Origin: Arachis hypogaea
Lineage: Eukaryota > Streptophyta > Magnoliopsida > Fabales > Fabaceae
DNA length: 64,000 nt
Direction of reading: 5' to 3'
Assembly: GCF_003086295.3 (NCBI RefSeq)
Contig: NC_092043.1
Location: 51,364,598 to 51,428,597, forward strand
A program made the translations under genes and the position numbers. A model generated the notes under the pieces. It saw only the letters and a program-made list of their open reading frames with translations, ran no database searches and was not told the DNA's origin. This document shows positions 24,203 to 36,107 of the stretch, one piece after another; the first letter of the stretch is position 1; each line of letters opens with the position of its first letter.

Positions 24203-26055
24203 TAGGGGTGTCCGCGGTGCGGTTTGGTTCGATTTTTCAGAGAAAAGTGATCCAATCCAATCGTTTAATTAAGTTGCGGTTCGGTTTGGTTCGGTTTTTT
24301 AATCAAAACCATCCGAACCAAACCAAACCTATTAAAATCAATTTGGTTTGGTTCGGTTTGTTCGATTTTTTCAATCAACTCAAAGAAAAACCTATCATAC
24401 CATTTCACAATCATAGAACACAAATACGCAATAACTAACAAAGGTCTTGATTCAATGTTTCACAGTTATAGATTAAAAAAACTACATATTACACTGTTTA
24501 AAGTGACTAATCTGTTAGCAATTCAGTAAAACACAAACACATATAAGAAAATGAATTCCTTATTTATTAAAAGACCATATTATATATATAGGCACAGGGT
24601 TCTCTGGATTCTTTGAGGCCCATAATCCAACTCGCTTTGCTCTTGCTTGTTTTTCCACTAGAATAACGGCAATATAAAGTTTATATATATAGCTTTGGCA
24701 CAAAGAAATAAAGGAAACAAGAAAAAGTAGTATATCACTTACTGTTTCTAGTTTTGGACTTTTGTCATAGGCTTAGTAGTGCCATGCTAAACCCTTCTTC
24801 AGCATCATTTCCTTATCATAAAAGAAAAGCAAAATGAGAAACTCAAAAGCAATCCTATGTTATATAGAGCTACATTGAACTAACATGTATTTTGTTATTA
24901 TTTAATTGTATCTAACTACGTTAATTCAAGAATGTTCCAAAGGCAACCTTGACAAATGAATGAAAAATCGAGAGAAAGTACAAACCAAATTACCTGTGAA
25001 AAACAACATTATAGTAGAGATCACCAACGCAACGACCATAGCAATCTTCTCCATATACAAGGACCCCCAAAGACTTTCCTTGAACAATCTTTGTTGGTTC
25101 ATTTTTAGCTTCCTTTCCATATGGCATTACACTTTCAGGAGCATCAATTCCTTATCCTAACAATAAAAAACATAACTTCTCTAACAATCATAACCTAAAA
25201 CCCTAACAATCAGAAATAATACACATTTAGAAGCTAAAACCCCCAAATACAATAAATTGCATAAACAAATACAACAATACCACCAATTAAACACTCAAAC
25301 AGCAAGTAGCAACAAATCAACAATGCACCAGTAAACAGCAAATGATAAACATTACCTAAATCAGTGGCTCGGGCTCCATATGTTGACTTGGGAGGAAGGC
25401 TGAGTGGGAGACTGGGAGGTGCTGGGTTGAACTGATGATCGTGGCCAGAATCCAGAAACGCTGCTGGGTGGTAGCGTCTCAACGGCGACGGCGGGGTGCT
25501 GTCATGCCCTGTTAAGTCAGTGGGTGGTGGCGTGTTGCTGGCCTTCTGGGTCAGTGGGTGGCGTGCTGGCCTGATGTGTGACCGGCCAACGGCTTCGTGT
25601 TGGGATCTCTGCTCTGTCTGCATCTTCGCGAAGAGGAAGGCTTCGGCGTTGGGATTCGGAGGAAGGCTTTGCGGTGGTGGGACTTAGGAGGAACGTGGGT
25701 GCCGCAGGCAGGTTCGGCTGGGTGCGCAGGTGTTGAGATTTGGAGAAGAGAGAGCGACTGAGTACTGAGCTAGGTTAGGGATTGGGGATTTGGGGGCAGG
25801 GATGCTCACACTCGCGCACAGCAGCATTTCATTCGTTTGGGGGGGTGGCGTTAGTAATTTTTAGGGTTTTTTCCTAACCGGTTCAGTTTGGTTTGGTTTG
25901 AGTTTTCATGGTAAAAATCGAAAACTGAACCGAACCGCAAAAAATAGCAAAATAGGTTTTTATCGATTTTTTCGGTTTTCGGTTAATTCGATTTTTTATT
26001 ATTTCGGTTCGGTTCGTCAGTTTAGTTTGGTTCGGATTGATTTTAAACACCCCTA
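24203..26055. mobile_element. Non-autonomous hAT-like element nested in the Tat relic
   Basis: 1.85 kb with short inverted ends (TAGGGGTGT...ACACCCCTA) and an exact 8-bp target duplication, both typical of hAT transposons. Subterminal regions (24215-24370 and 25875-26045) are packed with GGTTCGGTTTGG-type repeats in opposite orientations. The middle holds a GC-rich, exon-like block (25370-25830) without a transposase domain. Confidence 0.88.
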
Positions 26056-27596
26056 GCAATGAGGTCATCCTACAAATAAAACTTGACACATAGATGAATC
26101 GTAGATACTATAGCACCAAACTTATTTAAAAAAGGACGACCAAGTATTAAATTATAAGGACTGAAACAATCAACAATAAGATATTAAGTATCTAAAGTTT
26201 TGGTTAGAGGATTCTCACCCAGTGTGATTTTTAACCACACAGATCCTAAAATAGGTACACATTCGCCTGAAAACCCCACTAAATCTCTAGTGGATAGTTG
26301 TAGTATATGATTGCTCAGCTTCATCTTCTAAAATGTTGAGTAAAAAAGGACATCGGCGCTGCTTCTGGGGTCCAGTTAAAATTTTCCAAACTAATAGATC
26401 TCCTAATTGAATAGAGATCATGACTAGATCATCTAAATTTGTTGCAGTTGTATTGAAGTTGGATGGTTTGAATATCATCTCTGAAAACGTAGGAAGAAGT
26501 TGAGGATTATTGAGGGTACCTTCCACTCAGAGCATAGCTTGGTAGGTGCGTTTACGAGCAGAGCTCGTAATTCTACCACTAGCAAAGTCTCCAGATATGC
26601 AATTAATTCTACTGTTGGATGTGTCCGCCAATATATTTATCCAAATGTCTCTGGTGAGCTAGTTGCTCTAGTAGCTCTTTGGCTACAACACACTCGTCAG
26701 TAGTGTGTACATACTTTTTATGGATGGTACAATATTTTGACTTATCCACACTCTTCAGATCTTGATAATTTCCAGCTTTTCGAGGAGGTTTAATGAGTTT
26801 TGCATTCAAGATCTCCTTGATTATTTCTTCCCTCTTAGTATTGAATTGGGTGCAGGAATCATAATGCGCATTAACCGAGAAAGTTTTTTACTATCCCGAG
26901 CTTTATCATTGTCTTTATTGCTGTGAGTTTTCTCTAATCTTCGACCTTGGTATAGATCTTCAATCTCCATTTAACCTTTTGCTTTCTCTCAAAACTCGGC
27001 TAAGGTTCTTGGTTTAACTACGGTTATAGCTTCCTGTAATTTTTCTAGGCGAAGTCCGTTCTTAATGGCGTGTAGGTGCACCTCTGGATGAAGATTAGGA
27101 ATGCTCATCGCTACTTTAGTGAATCGGGTTACATACTCCCTAGGGCTTTCATGTTTTCTTTGCTTGATTGTGTTTGTATAATCCTAATCATGCAAATAAA
27201 TTGAAGATGCAGCGAACTAAACTTCAAATAACTTAGCCAGCTATTGAAAGCGTGAAATAAATTATGCAGACAAAGAAGAAAACTAATCAAGTACATGATC
27301 GTCTAAAAAAGTAGAAAAACAACAACATAAAATAAGGTCAGAAGCACCGTTTATTATCATTATGGAACAAAATTTGTTAATGTGTTTCTTTGGATCACCC
27401 AAGCCATCATAAGGAGTTAAAATCATTGGTAATGCAAACTTTTTGGTTGCCGAGTTTTAGAAACACAGGTTAGATCATAATTTGCTTCCTCCTCGTCCGA
27501 TTGTTCGTTGTAATCATTATGAGTTATCTGCGCATTAGTAAGCTCGGCTAATTGATTTTCTATTCCTTATTTTTTGTTTGCCATGTGCTAATTAGT

Positions 27597-28235
27597 AGGG
27601 CTGGAAATGGGTAGGGTTGGGTACGGTTTGGACTCTAACCTACCCGCGGGTTAAAATTTTCATTAAAACTCTATCCTACCCTACCCTACCCGCGGGTTGA
27701 GAATCTCTCAACCCTAACCCTACCCGTACCCTAAAGTTCTAAACCCTACCCTACCCTACCTTACCAGTAGAAATATCAAATTTTTTCAAAGTATATATAA
27801 AATTCAATTATTTCGGGTTTTATACATATTAATAAAATAAAAAATAGAGTAATATTAGGGACCAGCAACTTTTGTGTTTTGTAACCATCAATTAGCCATC
27901 AATAGTGTTTTTAATGGTGTGAGATTACATCTAAAGGTGGGAGATCATTCATTTTTCTTTTGATGCTTAAGTGCTGGCCACAAAACACAAAAATTGCTGG
28001 CCCCTATACTTTTCCTAAAAAATAAAAAGTTAATGCTCGAAATTACTAAATTAACTAACTAGTTTAATAGTTGCTCATTTATTGTAAGTCATTACATGAG
28101 GGAGGTTGTGGGTTCAACTCTCATCTCCGTCACTATATACCTAATTTTTATAAAATATGTGTTATATATGGGGTGCGGGTAGGGTAGGGTAGAGTACACC
28201 CTACATCCGTACCCTACCCTACCCGCAAGCATAAC
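27597..28235. mobile_element. GGGTAGGGTAGGG-type hAT-like relic containing a MITE
   Basis: The left side carries GGGTAGGGTTGGGTACGG and CCTACCCGCGGG, and the right side the inverted counterpart (CCGTACCCTACCCTACCCGC). The normal outer right terminus is missing, so the copy is truncated. A MITE (about 27848-28017) lies inside it. Confidence 0.55.
27848..28017. mobile_element. MITE copy 1 (~170 bp)
   Basis: Inverted ends: ACCAGCAACTTTTGTGTTTTG on the left, and GCCAGCAATTTTTGTGTTTTG as the reverse complement of the right. The core ACCATCAATTAGCCATCAATAG recurs in two other places in this window (about 29712-29860 and 59735-59900). Confidence 0.75.
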
Positions 28236-28793
28236 TCGGGTATAGCTTGTCCTTTTTTCGTCGAATAGAGTTATACCTCGACACCAAGAGAATAAGGGGG
28301 TGGGCACCTGCAAAAGAAATTCCAACGCTCAACTTAGTGAGTAATAAGCTCTGTATATTTCATGTGTTAAAACAGTTTCTTGCATCCCTTTATATTCGAA
28401 GTGGGTGTCAATGGTCGGTTATGCATTTTATTCTTGTGGGCCGCTGTATAGCTCGTCCGCTGATGAGTAACTATAAGCTTTTTCGTCGGGATGAGTTATA
28501 CTTCGTCAATGAGAGAATAAAGGGTGGATACCTGTAAAAGGCACTTCGACGCTCAAGTTAGCGTGTGAATAATAAACTTTTCAAATTGCAATAATTCGAA
28601 CAATTTTCTTACATTTTCTTTATATTTGAAACGGAGAGTAATGATTATGTCTCCAAGTATTTTTGCTTTAACCGAAGAGTAATAGCATATTTGTGCGTTT
28701 TAGTATTTATTTGTTTTGATAACTGTTATTGATAACCGATTTATAACGTATATAGCTGAGTCATGACATATAGCCGAGCTATAACGGATATAT
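28236..28793 (-). repeat. LTR of the older Tat relic, with an internal duplication
   Basis: On the minus strand the LTR starts TGATATATCCG at 28793, directly after a polypurine tract (ACTTGGGGGCTA at about 28794-28806). It contains two similar blocks of about 200 bp (from 28247 and from 28478) that share TTTTTCGTCG, GAGTTATAC, AGAGAATAA and ACGCTCAA. Confidence 0.5.
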
Positions 28794-29700
28794 CATAGCC
28801 CCCAAGTTTGATCTAATGATATTTTGATGAAAATAGGTTTATTAATGAGCTATGACTCGGCATTTTGATTTATAAATATATGGAGTTCCCAGCTCAACAT
28901 GTTTGATCAAAATAAATATTAAAAATATATAAAAGCTGAAACAATTAATGGAGAAGTGTAAGTTTTATTGAAAAAGAAAATGAAAAAGATAAATGGTCTT
29001 GTCATTAAAAGGGGTTGTAAGTGTGTAACTAGCGCTTCAGTTTCCAATGTAATTGAATACCGTTGAGTTTGATAGAAACAACAGTTGTAATTGAAGAGAT
29101 GGAACTGAACTGATTTTTATTGAATTTTGCATATGTATTTATAATTGTGAAGGGTTTCATTACTTAAATCAAACTATAAACATCAATCTGTTAGGTTGTC
29201 ATTCCTCTTGAACAACTTTGTCCGGATTCATCATCGATAGGTTACTATCGGAGGTTAATAACTTCGCTTGCATAACAATACACTCAAATCCTTCAGCAAA
29301 GGCAATTAAAATCTCGATTTGTCTATTGTTCTCCAAATTTTTTAACTTTACATAACTTCAATCATTTAAGTATTTATATTAGAGAGATCATTCTCCTTCT
29401 TCTTCAGAAACTCTACTTCTTTTTCATAACTGCTCTTAATAAATTTGAGCGCTTATTTTTTTGAGAACTTTTTTTTCATGTCGGCTATAATATTATCATT
29501 CTTACGACAAAGAAGAGGAAAAAGAGACGGATCATTATTATACGTTTTTTTTAATAGAAAAAAATCTAGAGAATTAGCACTTTTATTAAAATTTGGTCCG
29601 TACTTAATTAGCAAAAAAAAAGTGAATAATTTCACACAATTAAATATAATCTCACATCATTAAAAATATTAATAATAATTAATTGATGACTATAAATCAT
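28794..29700. other. Probable 3' internal sequence of a second Tat copy, then AT-rich DNA
   Basis: The polypurine tract at the LTR edge implies that element-internal sequence continues to the right. No protein signature was found there. Confidence 0.35.
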
Positions 29701-29711
29701 AAAAAGGAATG

Positions 29712-29862
29712 CTAGAAGGTCAACAAATTTTGTGATTTATAATCATCAATTAACCATCATAAATATTTTTAATAATATAAAATTATATCTAATAATATTT
29801 AATTACTCACTTTTCTTTTATTAGTTAAGTATTAACCAAATATTAATAAAAATGCTAACTTT
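29712..29862. mobile_element. MITE copy 2, diverged
   Basis: Shares GGTCAACAAATTTTGTGATT and the core AATCATCAATTAACCATCA with the MITE at 27848-28017. The remainder is AT-eroded. Confidence 0.6.
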
Positions 29863-30310
29863 AGACTTTCTCAATCATAAAATCTACTTACCTTCCGTCT
29901 TTTGCGACTTGACTACGAATTGCATGAACCACATGTTGCACAATTTATTCAATTTTTCAAAATATCAAATAATGAAGATTATTTTTATATTTATAATAAG
30001 AAACTTATTAATAACTGATTATATATTTTATTCGAGGCTTGAGGAAATTAAAAGAAGTGAAAAGTTAAAGCACATGGCATGGTTTGAGTTTGAGGAATAT
30101 AGATATAGAAGAAAAAATGGAATCGGTGGAGTTGGCGGTTGTGGGTCCCCAGTCCCCAGAGGTGACAAGTGTGACGTTGACGGCTAAGCTAAGCAGGCGA
30201 GTCCTAACATGTATTTATTGGGCATCAAATGTAAGCTGTGTTTTTAAATTCCATCCTCATAACTCATCACTCCACAATCCACATAGCTAGCTGGTAATTA
30301 ATTAATAAGA
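29863..30310. other. Upstream region of the expansin gene
   Basis: AT-rich, turning mixed after 30090. No clear TATA box can be fixed; TATTTATT near 30213 is a weak candidate. Confidence 0.35.
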
Positions 30311-31215
30311 ATGGTTGATTTTGTGTTGGTGGGATTTCTGTCCCTGCTGCTGGGATGTTGTTGTCCTGTTTATGGTGTTGGCGAAGGAGGTTGGAGCAAT
30401 GCCCATGCAACCTTCTACGGAGGGGGTGATGCTGCTGACACAATGGGTAACTGCATATTCCATTCTATATATTATATTTGATTTTGAGGCATGCATGAAT
30501 CATGATGTATGTGTAGGTGGAGCGTGTGGATATGGGAACCTGAACAGCGAAGGGTACGGGAGAAACACAGCAGCTGTGAGCAGTGCCCTCTTCAACGGAG
30601 GCCTGAGCTGCGGAGCATGCTTCCAGATCAAGTGCGTCAATGACAAGAGGTGGTGTCTGCCGAGGTCGGTGGTGGTCACGGCCACCAATTTCTGCCCTCC
30701 AAACCACGCCCTCCCAAGCACCGCCGGCGGATGGTGCAACCCTCCCCTCCACCACTTCGATCTGGCTCAGCCTGTCTTCCAACAGATTGCCAATGTCAGA
30801 GCTGGCATAGTCCCTGTAGCCTACACAAGGTACTTACTACATGCATACTTTCAGTTCTTCTTGTTTCATTCGACACCACTCATCATCATGGTGCAATTAC
30901 CATTATAGGGTACCATGCCAAAAGAGAGGAGGCATGAGGTTCACCATCAACGGCCATGCATACTTCAACTTAGTACTAATCCAAAACGTCGGAGGTGCAG
31001 GCGATGTGCATGCCGTTTCAATCAAAGGCTCCAACACCAATTGGCAATCCATGGCAAGGAACTGGGGTCAGAACTGGCAGAGCAACTCATACCTCAACGG
31101 CCAAACCCTCTCCTTCAAGGTTACCACCAGTGATGGCCGCACCTTGATCTCTAACAATGTTGCCCCTCCTTCCTGGTCCTTTGGCCAGACCTTCACGGGC
31201 CTACAATTCCCTTAA
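30311..31215 (+). CDS. EXPA: Alpha-expansin, secreted cell-wall loosening protein
   Basis: Expansins loosen plant cell walls without hydrolysis by disrupting cellulose-xyloglucan contacts. Three exons (30311-30446, 30517-30829, 30909-31215) join in phase to give 251 residues, normal for the family. A hydrophobic signal peptide covers about residues 1-23. The GH45-like domain has [19 protein letters not shown], the Cys-rich [16 protein letters not shown] and the HFD motif (residues 125-127). The C-terminal cellulose-binding-like domain has [13 protein letters not shown] and [13 protein letters not shown], and the protein ends GLQFP. The long [13 protein letters not shown] block fits alpha- and not beta-expansins. 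The intron positions follow the usual EXPA pattern. No defects are seen, so the gene is probably functional. The exact EXPA number is not assignable by eye. Confidence 0.94.
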
Positions 31216-31983
31216 TCCATTAATTAATTTCTCATTTAAATTAAAGCAGTTGCAATTTCACTTCTCAAGTTATTAGTAATAGGATCTTGCATGTATGTTA
31301 TGAGTGATTATTGAGTCTTAAGGTATATGTACTCCCAAATGAAAAGGGGCTTATTTTTTAAAATAGTCCCATTCATTTCAATTGTGGTAGAGTTTTTAGA
31401 CGGTAGTGGTGGATCTTTAGGGTTCACCACCCGGAATTTTAGTTTCCTGTCATTTTTACCATGAAATAAGTGATCGTACTATTTCGCGTCAAATAAGAGC
31501 CAAGAGTGATATGTAGTATTTGCTAGCTTATATTAGCAAAACCGATCATTGTAACGGGATTAATTTGCTCCCATATCTTTTAAGTTTATCTAGTTTTGTG
31601 TGTTGTGATTGTCAGAATGAATGTAAGTCATTAATCATAAATGAAATAAAAGTAGGCTCTTCTTTCTTTCCTGTGACAAGCTGCCTGATAGTTAGTCATC
31701 TTGGTATTTGAAAAATTTTTATTTTAACAAAATAAATCATAATTTTTATTTTTTGATAAAATAAATTTTACATATTAATTCTGTTTGATAAAATAACCTA
31801 AATATCAAAGATGATGGGTTAACCATTATAAATGATCTAAGTATCAAAATGATTATTTACGACTTTGTTTTATATCAATCGAGTTCAAACTTCAAAGAGC
31901 TATTTATTGCTTCTGAGTAATACAATGATATAATGATATTTAAGAAGAAAAAAATCCAAGTTAAAAAAATGATAAAGTAACAA
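31216..31983. other. 3' flank of the expansin gene
   Basis: Mixed, then AT-rich sequence. No second gene was seen. Confidence 0.4.
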
Positions 31984-32095
31984 GCTAATAATTAATATTG
32001 AATTTATAAATTTTATCATGTATAAATTTTATAAGGATGGCTAATAATTAATATTAAATTTATAAATTTTATCATGTATAAATTTTATAAGGATG
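31984..32095. repeat. Tandem duplication, 2 x 56 bp
   Basis: Units 31984-32039 and 32040-32095 start GCTAATAATTAATATT and differ at one base. This is a recent local duplication. Confidence 0.92.
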
Positions 32096-32309
32096 ATTAA
32101 ACTATGATTTTTTACTTTACTAATTTTTTTAATGTAAAAAAAATTATATGAAAGATGGGACTTTTTTATTTAAATAAATAAACGAAAATGATTAATTCCC
32201 AAACTACAGGAGAATGAAAGTGGAATGAAAATACGCATGGTCATCTTACTCGCAGCGCACATCAATCTAACAATGGCACCAGCGAAACAGGGACCGGAAG
32301 AAGAGTAGA

Positions 32310-33975
32310 TCGCGTAAGGAAAAGTCTGACTTCCAATGCAAGACTAACGACTGCAAAATGGTCACCTCTGATTCAGCACGTGCGAATTAAAGCACATCAA
32401 CCGTGTCAAACACGAATCGGCCCAACATAGTGGCAGCGCCTACGAATTGTGTTGCAAATTCCAAAGCGATATGAGACAATTTCTAAGCCTTGTTACTATT
32501 TCATGTCATATAATACAAAACAAAAAAGACTTTGCGGTAGTTCTAGTGGTCGTGGCAGAGTACCTGCACCAACACTTTGCCGGCAGCTCCATAATCCAAG
32601 TCATGTTATCGGAAGGTCATTGGTCGCAGATGAGCTCGTTAAATATCGTAATTCCTGAGCTGCTCAAGCACACTTGTTACTATGTTGCGACTTAACTTTA
32701 ACGTTAGATTAAATTGAATCCTATTTGAATTGAAACTGGTGATGGTAATGACCAGTATCCAAAACCCGAGTTTTTCATTGTTGAGATCATGTTTCAATTA
32801 CCGTTTGTCAAAGTAAAATTTGAATGAAAGTGATTTTATAGAATTAATTTTGTGTTAATATGATTTATATTTGACAATTTTATACTAAAATTAATTTTGA
32901 TAAAATAAATATTGTTTGGATAATATTAGTTAAAATATTTTTTAGATAGATAATTATTAAAAAATATGATATTAAATTATAGTGTTATCTTTTTAAATAT
33001 ATCTAATATTTTTTTAATACCGTTTCTAGTATGTTTTTTGTATAGTATTTTTTCTAATATTCTATTTTAGTTACTGTTATAGTAAAAATTGACAATTTTT
33101 TAAGTACTTTTTTTATAATAAAAATTAATATTCATTTATTAAATTAAAAATAATATATTGTAGTACTCTTTTTAAGTACTATTTTTAAGTATTCTCAATA
33201 ATTTTATTTTTATTAATGTTTTAGATTCTAACTTTTATTAGTTATGCTTTTATTATCATGTATGGTTAACTTTTTATTTAATTTATCATTTGTAATAGAA
33301 ACAATAATACATATTATAAAAAATTAGAATATTATTAAAACCAATAAAGACAACAACGTAGGTGAAGTGAACGCACTTTTAAAATGGAGAATCACCTTTG
33401 CGTTTTGAGCAGAAAAAGTTATCGAACACAAAAAACAACATTAAAGAAAACCCACAAAGAATTGAATTAATATAAAAGTGAGCATTATATTATTATTTTA
33501 ATAATAAATTTTGGTTATGGCAAAACTCTCGCCGTATATATAGAAATATAATGACTAATAATAAATTTTTAAATAAAATTAGATTAATTAGTTTCTTTTA
33601 GATAAAAAATATGGAATATAATTTGCAACACAATTCATTAGCGTTGCAACTGTATTGGCCCAATTCATGTCTGCCACAACTAATGTGCTCTAAGTTGCAG
33701 GTGTTAACCTAGAAGTAGTTGCCAATGAGCCATAGCTCACATGGCATTTCGTCCCTTCTTACTTCAAAGGTTTCGGGTTCGAGTCCTACCAGCTGCATTC
33801 GAAGAGAAAAATTAGAGAAGTGTGTGGGTGTGTATTGTGTACCTAGGATTGGAGGTTGTCCAATCTATTGAGGTACCTATAATTAGGGATTGTCTAATCC
33901 ACCGAAAAAAAAAAAAAAACTAGAAGTAGTCATTTTGTTGTTGTCGGTCACATATTAAGAAGTCAGACTTCATTT
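32310..33975. mobile_element. Degenerate element with long inverted arms
   Basis: The arm 32310-32460 (AGTCTGACTTC, AAAGCACAT, GAATTGTGTTGCAAATT) reappears inverted at about 33615-33975. The right arm is lengthened by a SINE. No transposase was found. The interior (32460-33610) is AT-rich with no gene. The outer limits are approximate. Confidence 0.55.
33720..33919 (+). mobile_element. SINE, tRNA-derived, with 11-bp target duplication
   Basis: 200 bp with Pol III A-box-like TAGCTCACATGG (33733-33744) and B-box GGTTCGAGTCC (33776-33786), ending in an A-tail of about 15. CTAGAAGTAGT flanks it at 33709-33719 and 33920-33930. Confidence 0.9.
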
Positions 33976-34504
33976 TTTATGTGTCATTCATTTTTCTTTC
34001 ATCTCAGTCTCCATTTTGGTGACGTCATTTTTAAATTGATATGTTTTTTATTTTACATGTGCTACAAACAAAGTGATCATGCATATTTTAATTTTAATTT
34101 TATTTTTTGTGTAGTTTAGGAATTAATTACTTTCGTTTATTTATTTAAATAAAAAATCTTAAAAGATGGTGTACATATCTCTTGGTTGAGGGCCTAAGTC
34201 CTTGATATGTGATTTAAAGCTATTGTGAAAAAGTCTTACGAATTTTTTAAGTAATATTTAAAAATAAAAGAGCTTTTTAAGAAGTAAAAATAATTTAATA
34301 TTTTAATATTTTTTATAAAAATATTTTTTAAAATTATTAATTATATTTGGATACAATAATATAAAAATTTATTTATTTATTTATTATGTTAAAATATTTG
34401 TTTTAAAATAACTTTTATAAAAAATATAAATTATCATTTTTAATTTTTTATATTTTTTATATTTTAATTTTTATTATTAAAAATTATCAAATATATTAAA
34501 AAAA
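33976..34504. other. AT-rich intergenic stretch
   Basis: No coding signal and no clear repeat boundaries. Confidence 0.4.
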
Positions 34505-35422
34505 GGAGGATAAGTATGATTTTGATTCCTAATGTAGAGGTTGAAAATTTATTTTGTTCTTTATCTTTTTTTCGCTATAAAATGGTCCCTATAGTTTCAG
34601 TTTGTGTTAAAATCGTCTTTCGGACGAAAATACTCTTCCTTCTTCCTTCATCCCAAAATCAACCACCACCACCAGAACAGAAACTTACGTCCAACCTGAA
34701 CCACCACCATCACCAGTATCATCATGGTCATCATCATCATCAGCAGCAGAAAAATCAAGCAACATGCACTTTAAACAATAATCAACAATCAGAAATTTCA
34801 CAAAAAAATCCAGTTCAGAAGAAGAAGAAGAAAAAATGGTGGTAGTGCGGTGGTGCAGGGCGGCAGGACAGTAGGGCATCAACATCAGAAAATTCAAACA
34901 ACATGCACTTTGAACAATAATCAACAAATTCAGCAACAACAATATTCCAAATTCAAATTTCAGCAACAACAATATTCCACAACAAATTTCACAAAAAATC
35001 CAATTAACAGAAGAAGAAGACGGCAGGGCGGCGAAGCAGAAGAACAAGAAGCTGGTGGTGGTGCGGTACGATGCGGCAGGCGGCAGGGCGCGACAGGCGG
35101 CGGGTGGCGGCATGGCGTCCCCCTTCTCTCCCCCTCCACCCTTCCCCCTTTCTCGCCCCCCTTTCTTTCTTTCTCTCCCCACCCACCCTGCTTCTCTGTA
35201 TCCCTTTCCTTCTTTTTTTTTTATTTTATATTTATTTTATTTTAAAATTATTTTAATAAGAGGATAAATTGATAATAAAAAATAAAATTAGTAAAAATGA
35301 CGATTTTAAAACAAACTGAAACCTTCAAGACCATTTTATAGCGAAAAAAAGACGGGAGACGAAATAAAATTTTAGCCTCTATGTTAAGGACTAAAATCAT
35401 ACTTATCCCTAAAATTAATAAT
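34505..35422. mobile_element. Small MULE-like non-autonomous element with ~115-bp inverted repeats
   Basis: The left arm (34505-34625) contains GATAAGTATGATTTT and TTTCGCTATAAAATGGTC. The same phrases occur inverted at about 35300-35422. The interior has CAA/ATTCC and GAAGAAG repeats plus a pyrimidine-rich block (35110-35215). Open frames inside are low-complexity. No clean target duplication was found. Confidence 0.65.
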
Positions 35423-36107
35423 TGAATGACATTCAAAATATCAAAGTGAACCAAATTAATTTTTTTGGGTCGGGTTTTTGTCATAGCGCAACTGACTCAC
35501 AGTCACATATGCACTATTTATTATTTTTTGACGAATTTAAATTTTTAAAATTTTAAATTTTCACTTTAAAGGATAAAATTATTTTTCTATTTATATTTAG
35601 TGTTCTTTTTTTTTAAACCAAAAAGAAATTTTAAAAGACCAATTTCAAAAAAAAATATATTTTGTTAATAAATTAATTTTAAAAATCTTTGTTAATGCTG
35701 AGCAAAATGATCAAAAACAATTTTTAAAAAATTAGAATTAAGATATATTTAGCTATCAAATATCTTGTGTAAAACATATTTACATATACTTTTATAAAAA
35801 ATGAGAAAAAAATTATTTAGTTTTAAAATTAATCCAACTAATTTTTCGTCATCTTTCTAAAGTTCTGGATCCATCCTCACAATTAGCAAGGTAAATAGAA
35901 CTTTATTATGATTATAGTGCACTGAATGTTTACACTCTCAACGAGAATTAAAGCTTCTCAAAAAATCTATTTCGAAACTAGCTCTAATTCCAAGTTTAAA
36001 AAACACAGGCTGCGTTAACTTTTTATACGTGACAATTTAAAACATATTTATAATGTCTATGCTATTTAATCTGATGCTAAATAATATGGATTAATGTTTG
36101 CATTACA
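35423..36107. other. AT-rich intergenic stretch
   Basis: Nothing recognisable. Confidence 0.4.

Larger units (their letters stand above)
22080..27585 (-). mobile_element. Old Tat-type Ty3/gypsy relic, internal region, minus strand
   Basis: From right to left: gag start near 27585 (NQLAELTNAQITHNDYNEQ), gag knuckle (CTIHKKYVHTTDEC, 26609-26809), protease region (26287-26526), RT (23423-23879 and 23187-23390), RNase H 1 (22762-23046) and second RNase H (22080-22299, REQNHKADILFKLAS). The order matches the intact Tat element at 10873-19531, but many stops and frameshifts are present. The RT box reads YVND in place of YVDD. An hAT-like element splits it at 24203-26055, and an LTR-like segment cuts it at 22079. 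Integrase is missing. Confidence 0.85.

Noticed and set aside
28090..28130. A GGTTCAACTC-type B-box that could mark a second SINE
   Set aside because: No A-box at the right distance, no A-tail and no target duplication; it lies inside a decayed hAT-like relic.
30465..30782. Minus-strand open frames under the expansin gene
   Set aside because: Complement of expansin exon 2; the plus-strand gene explains the region fully.
34685..35267. Several overlapping open frames of 60-165 residues
   Set aside because: His-, Gln- or Pro-rich translations of simple repeats within a non-autonomous transposon.
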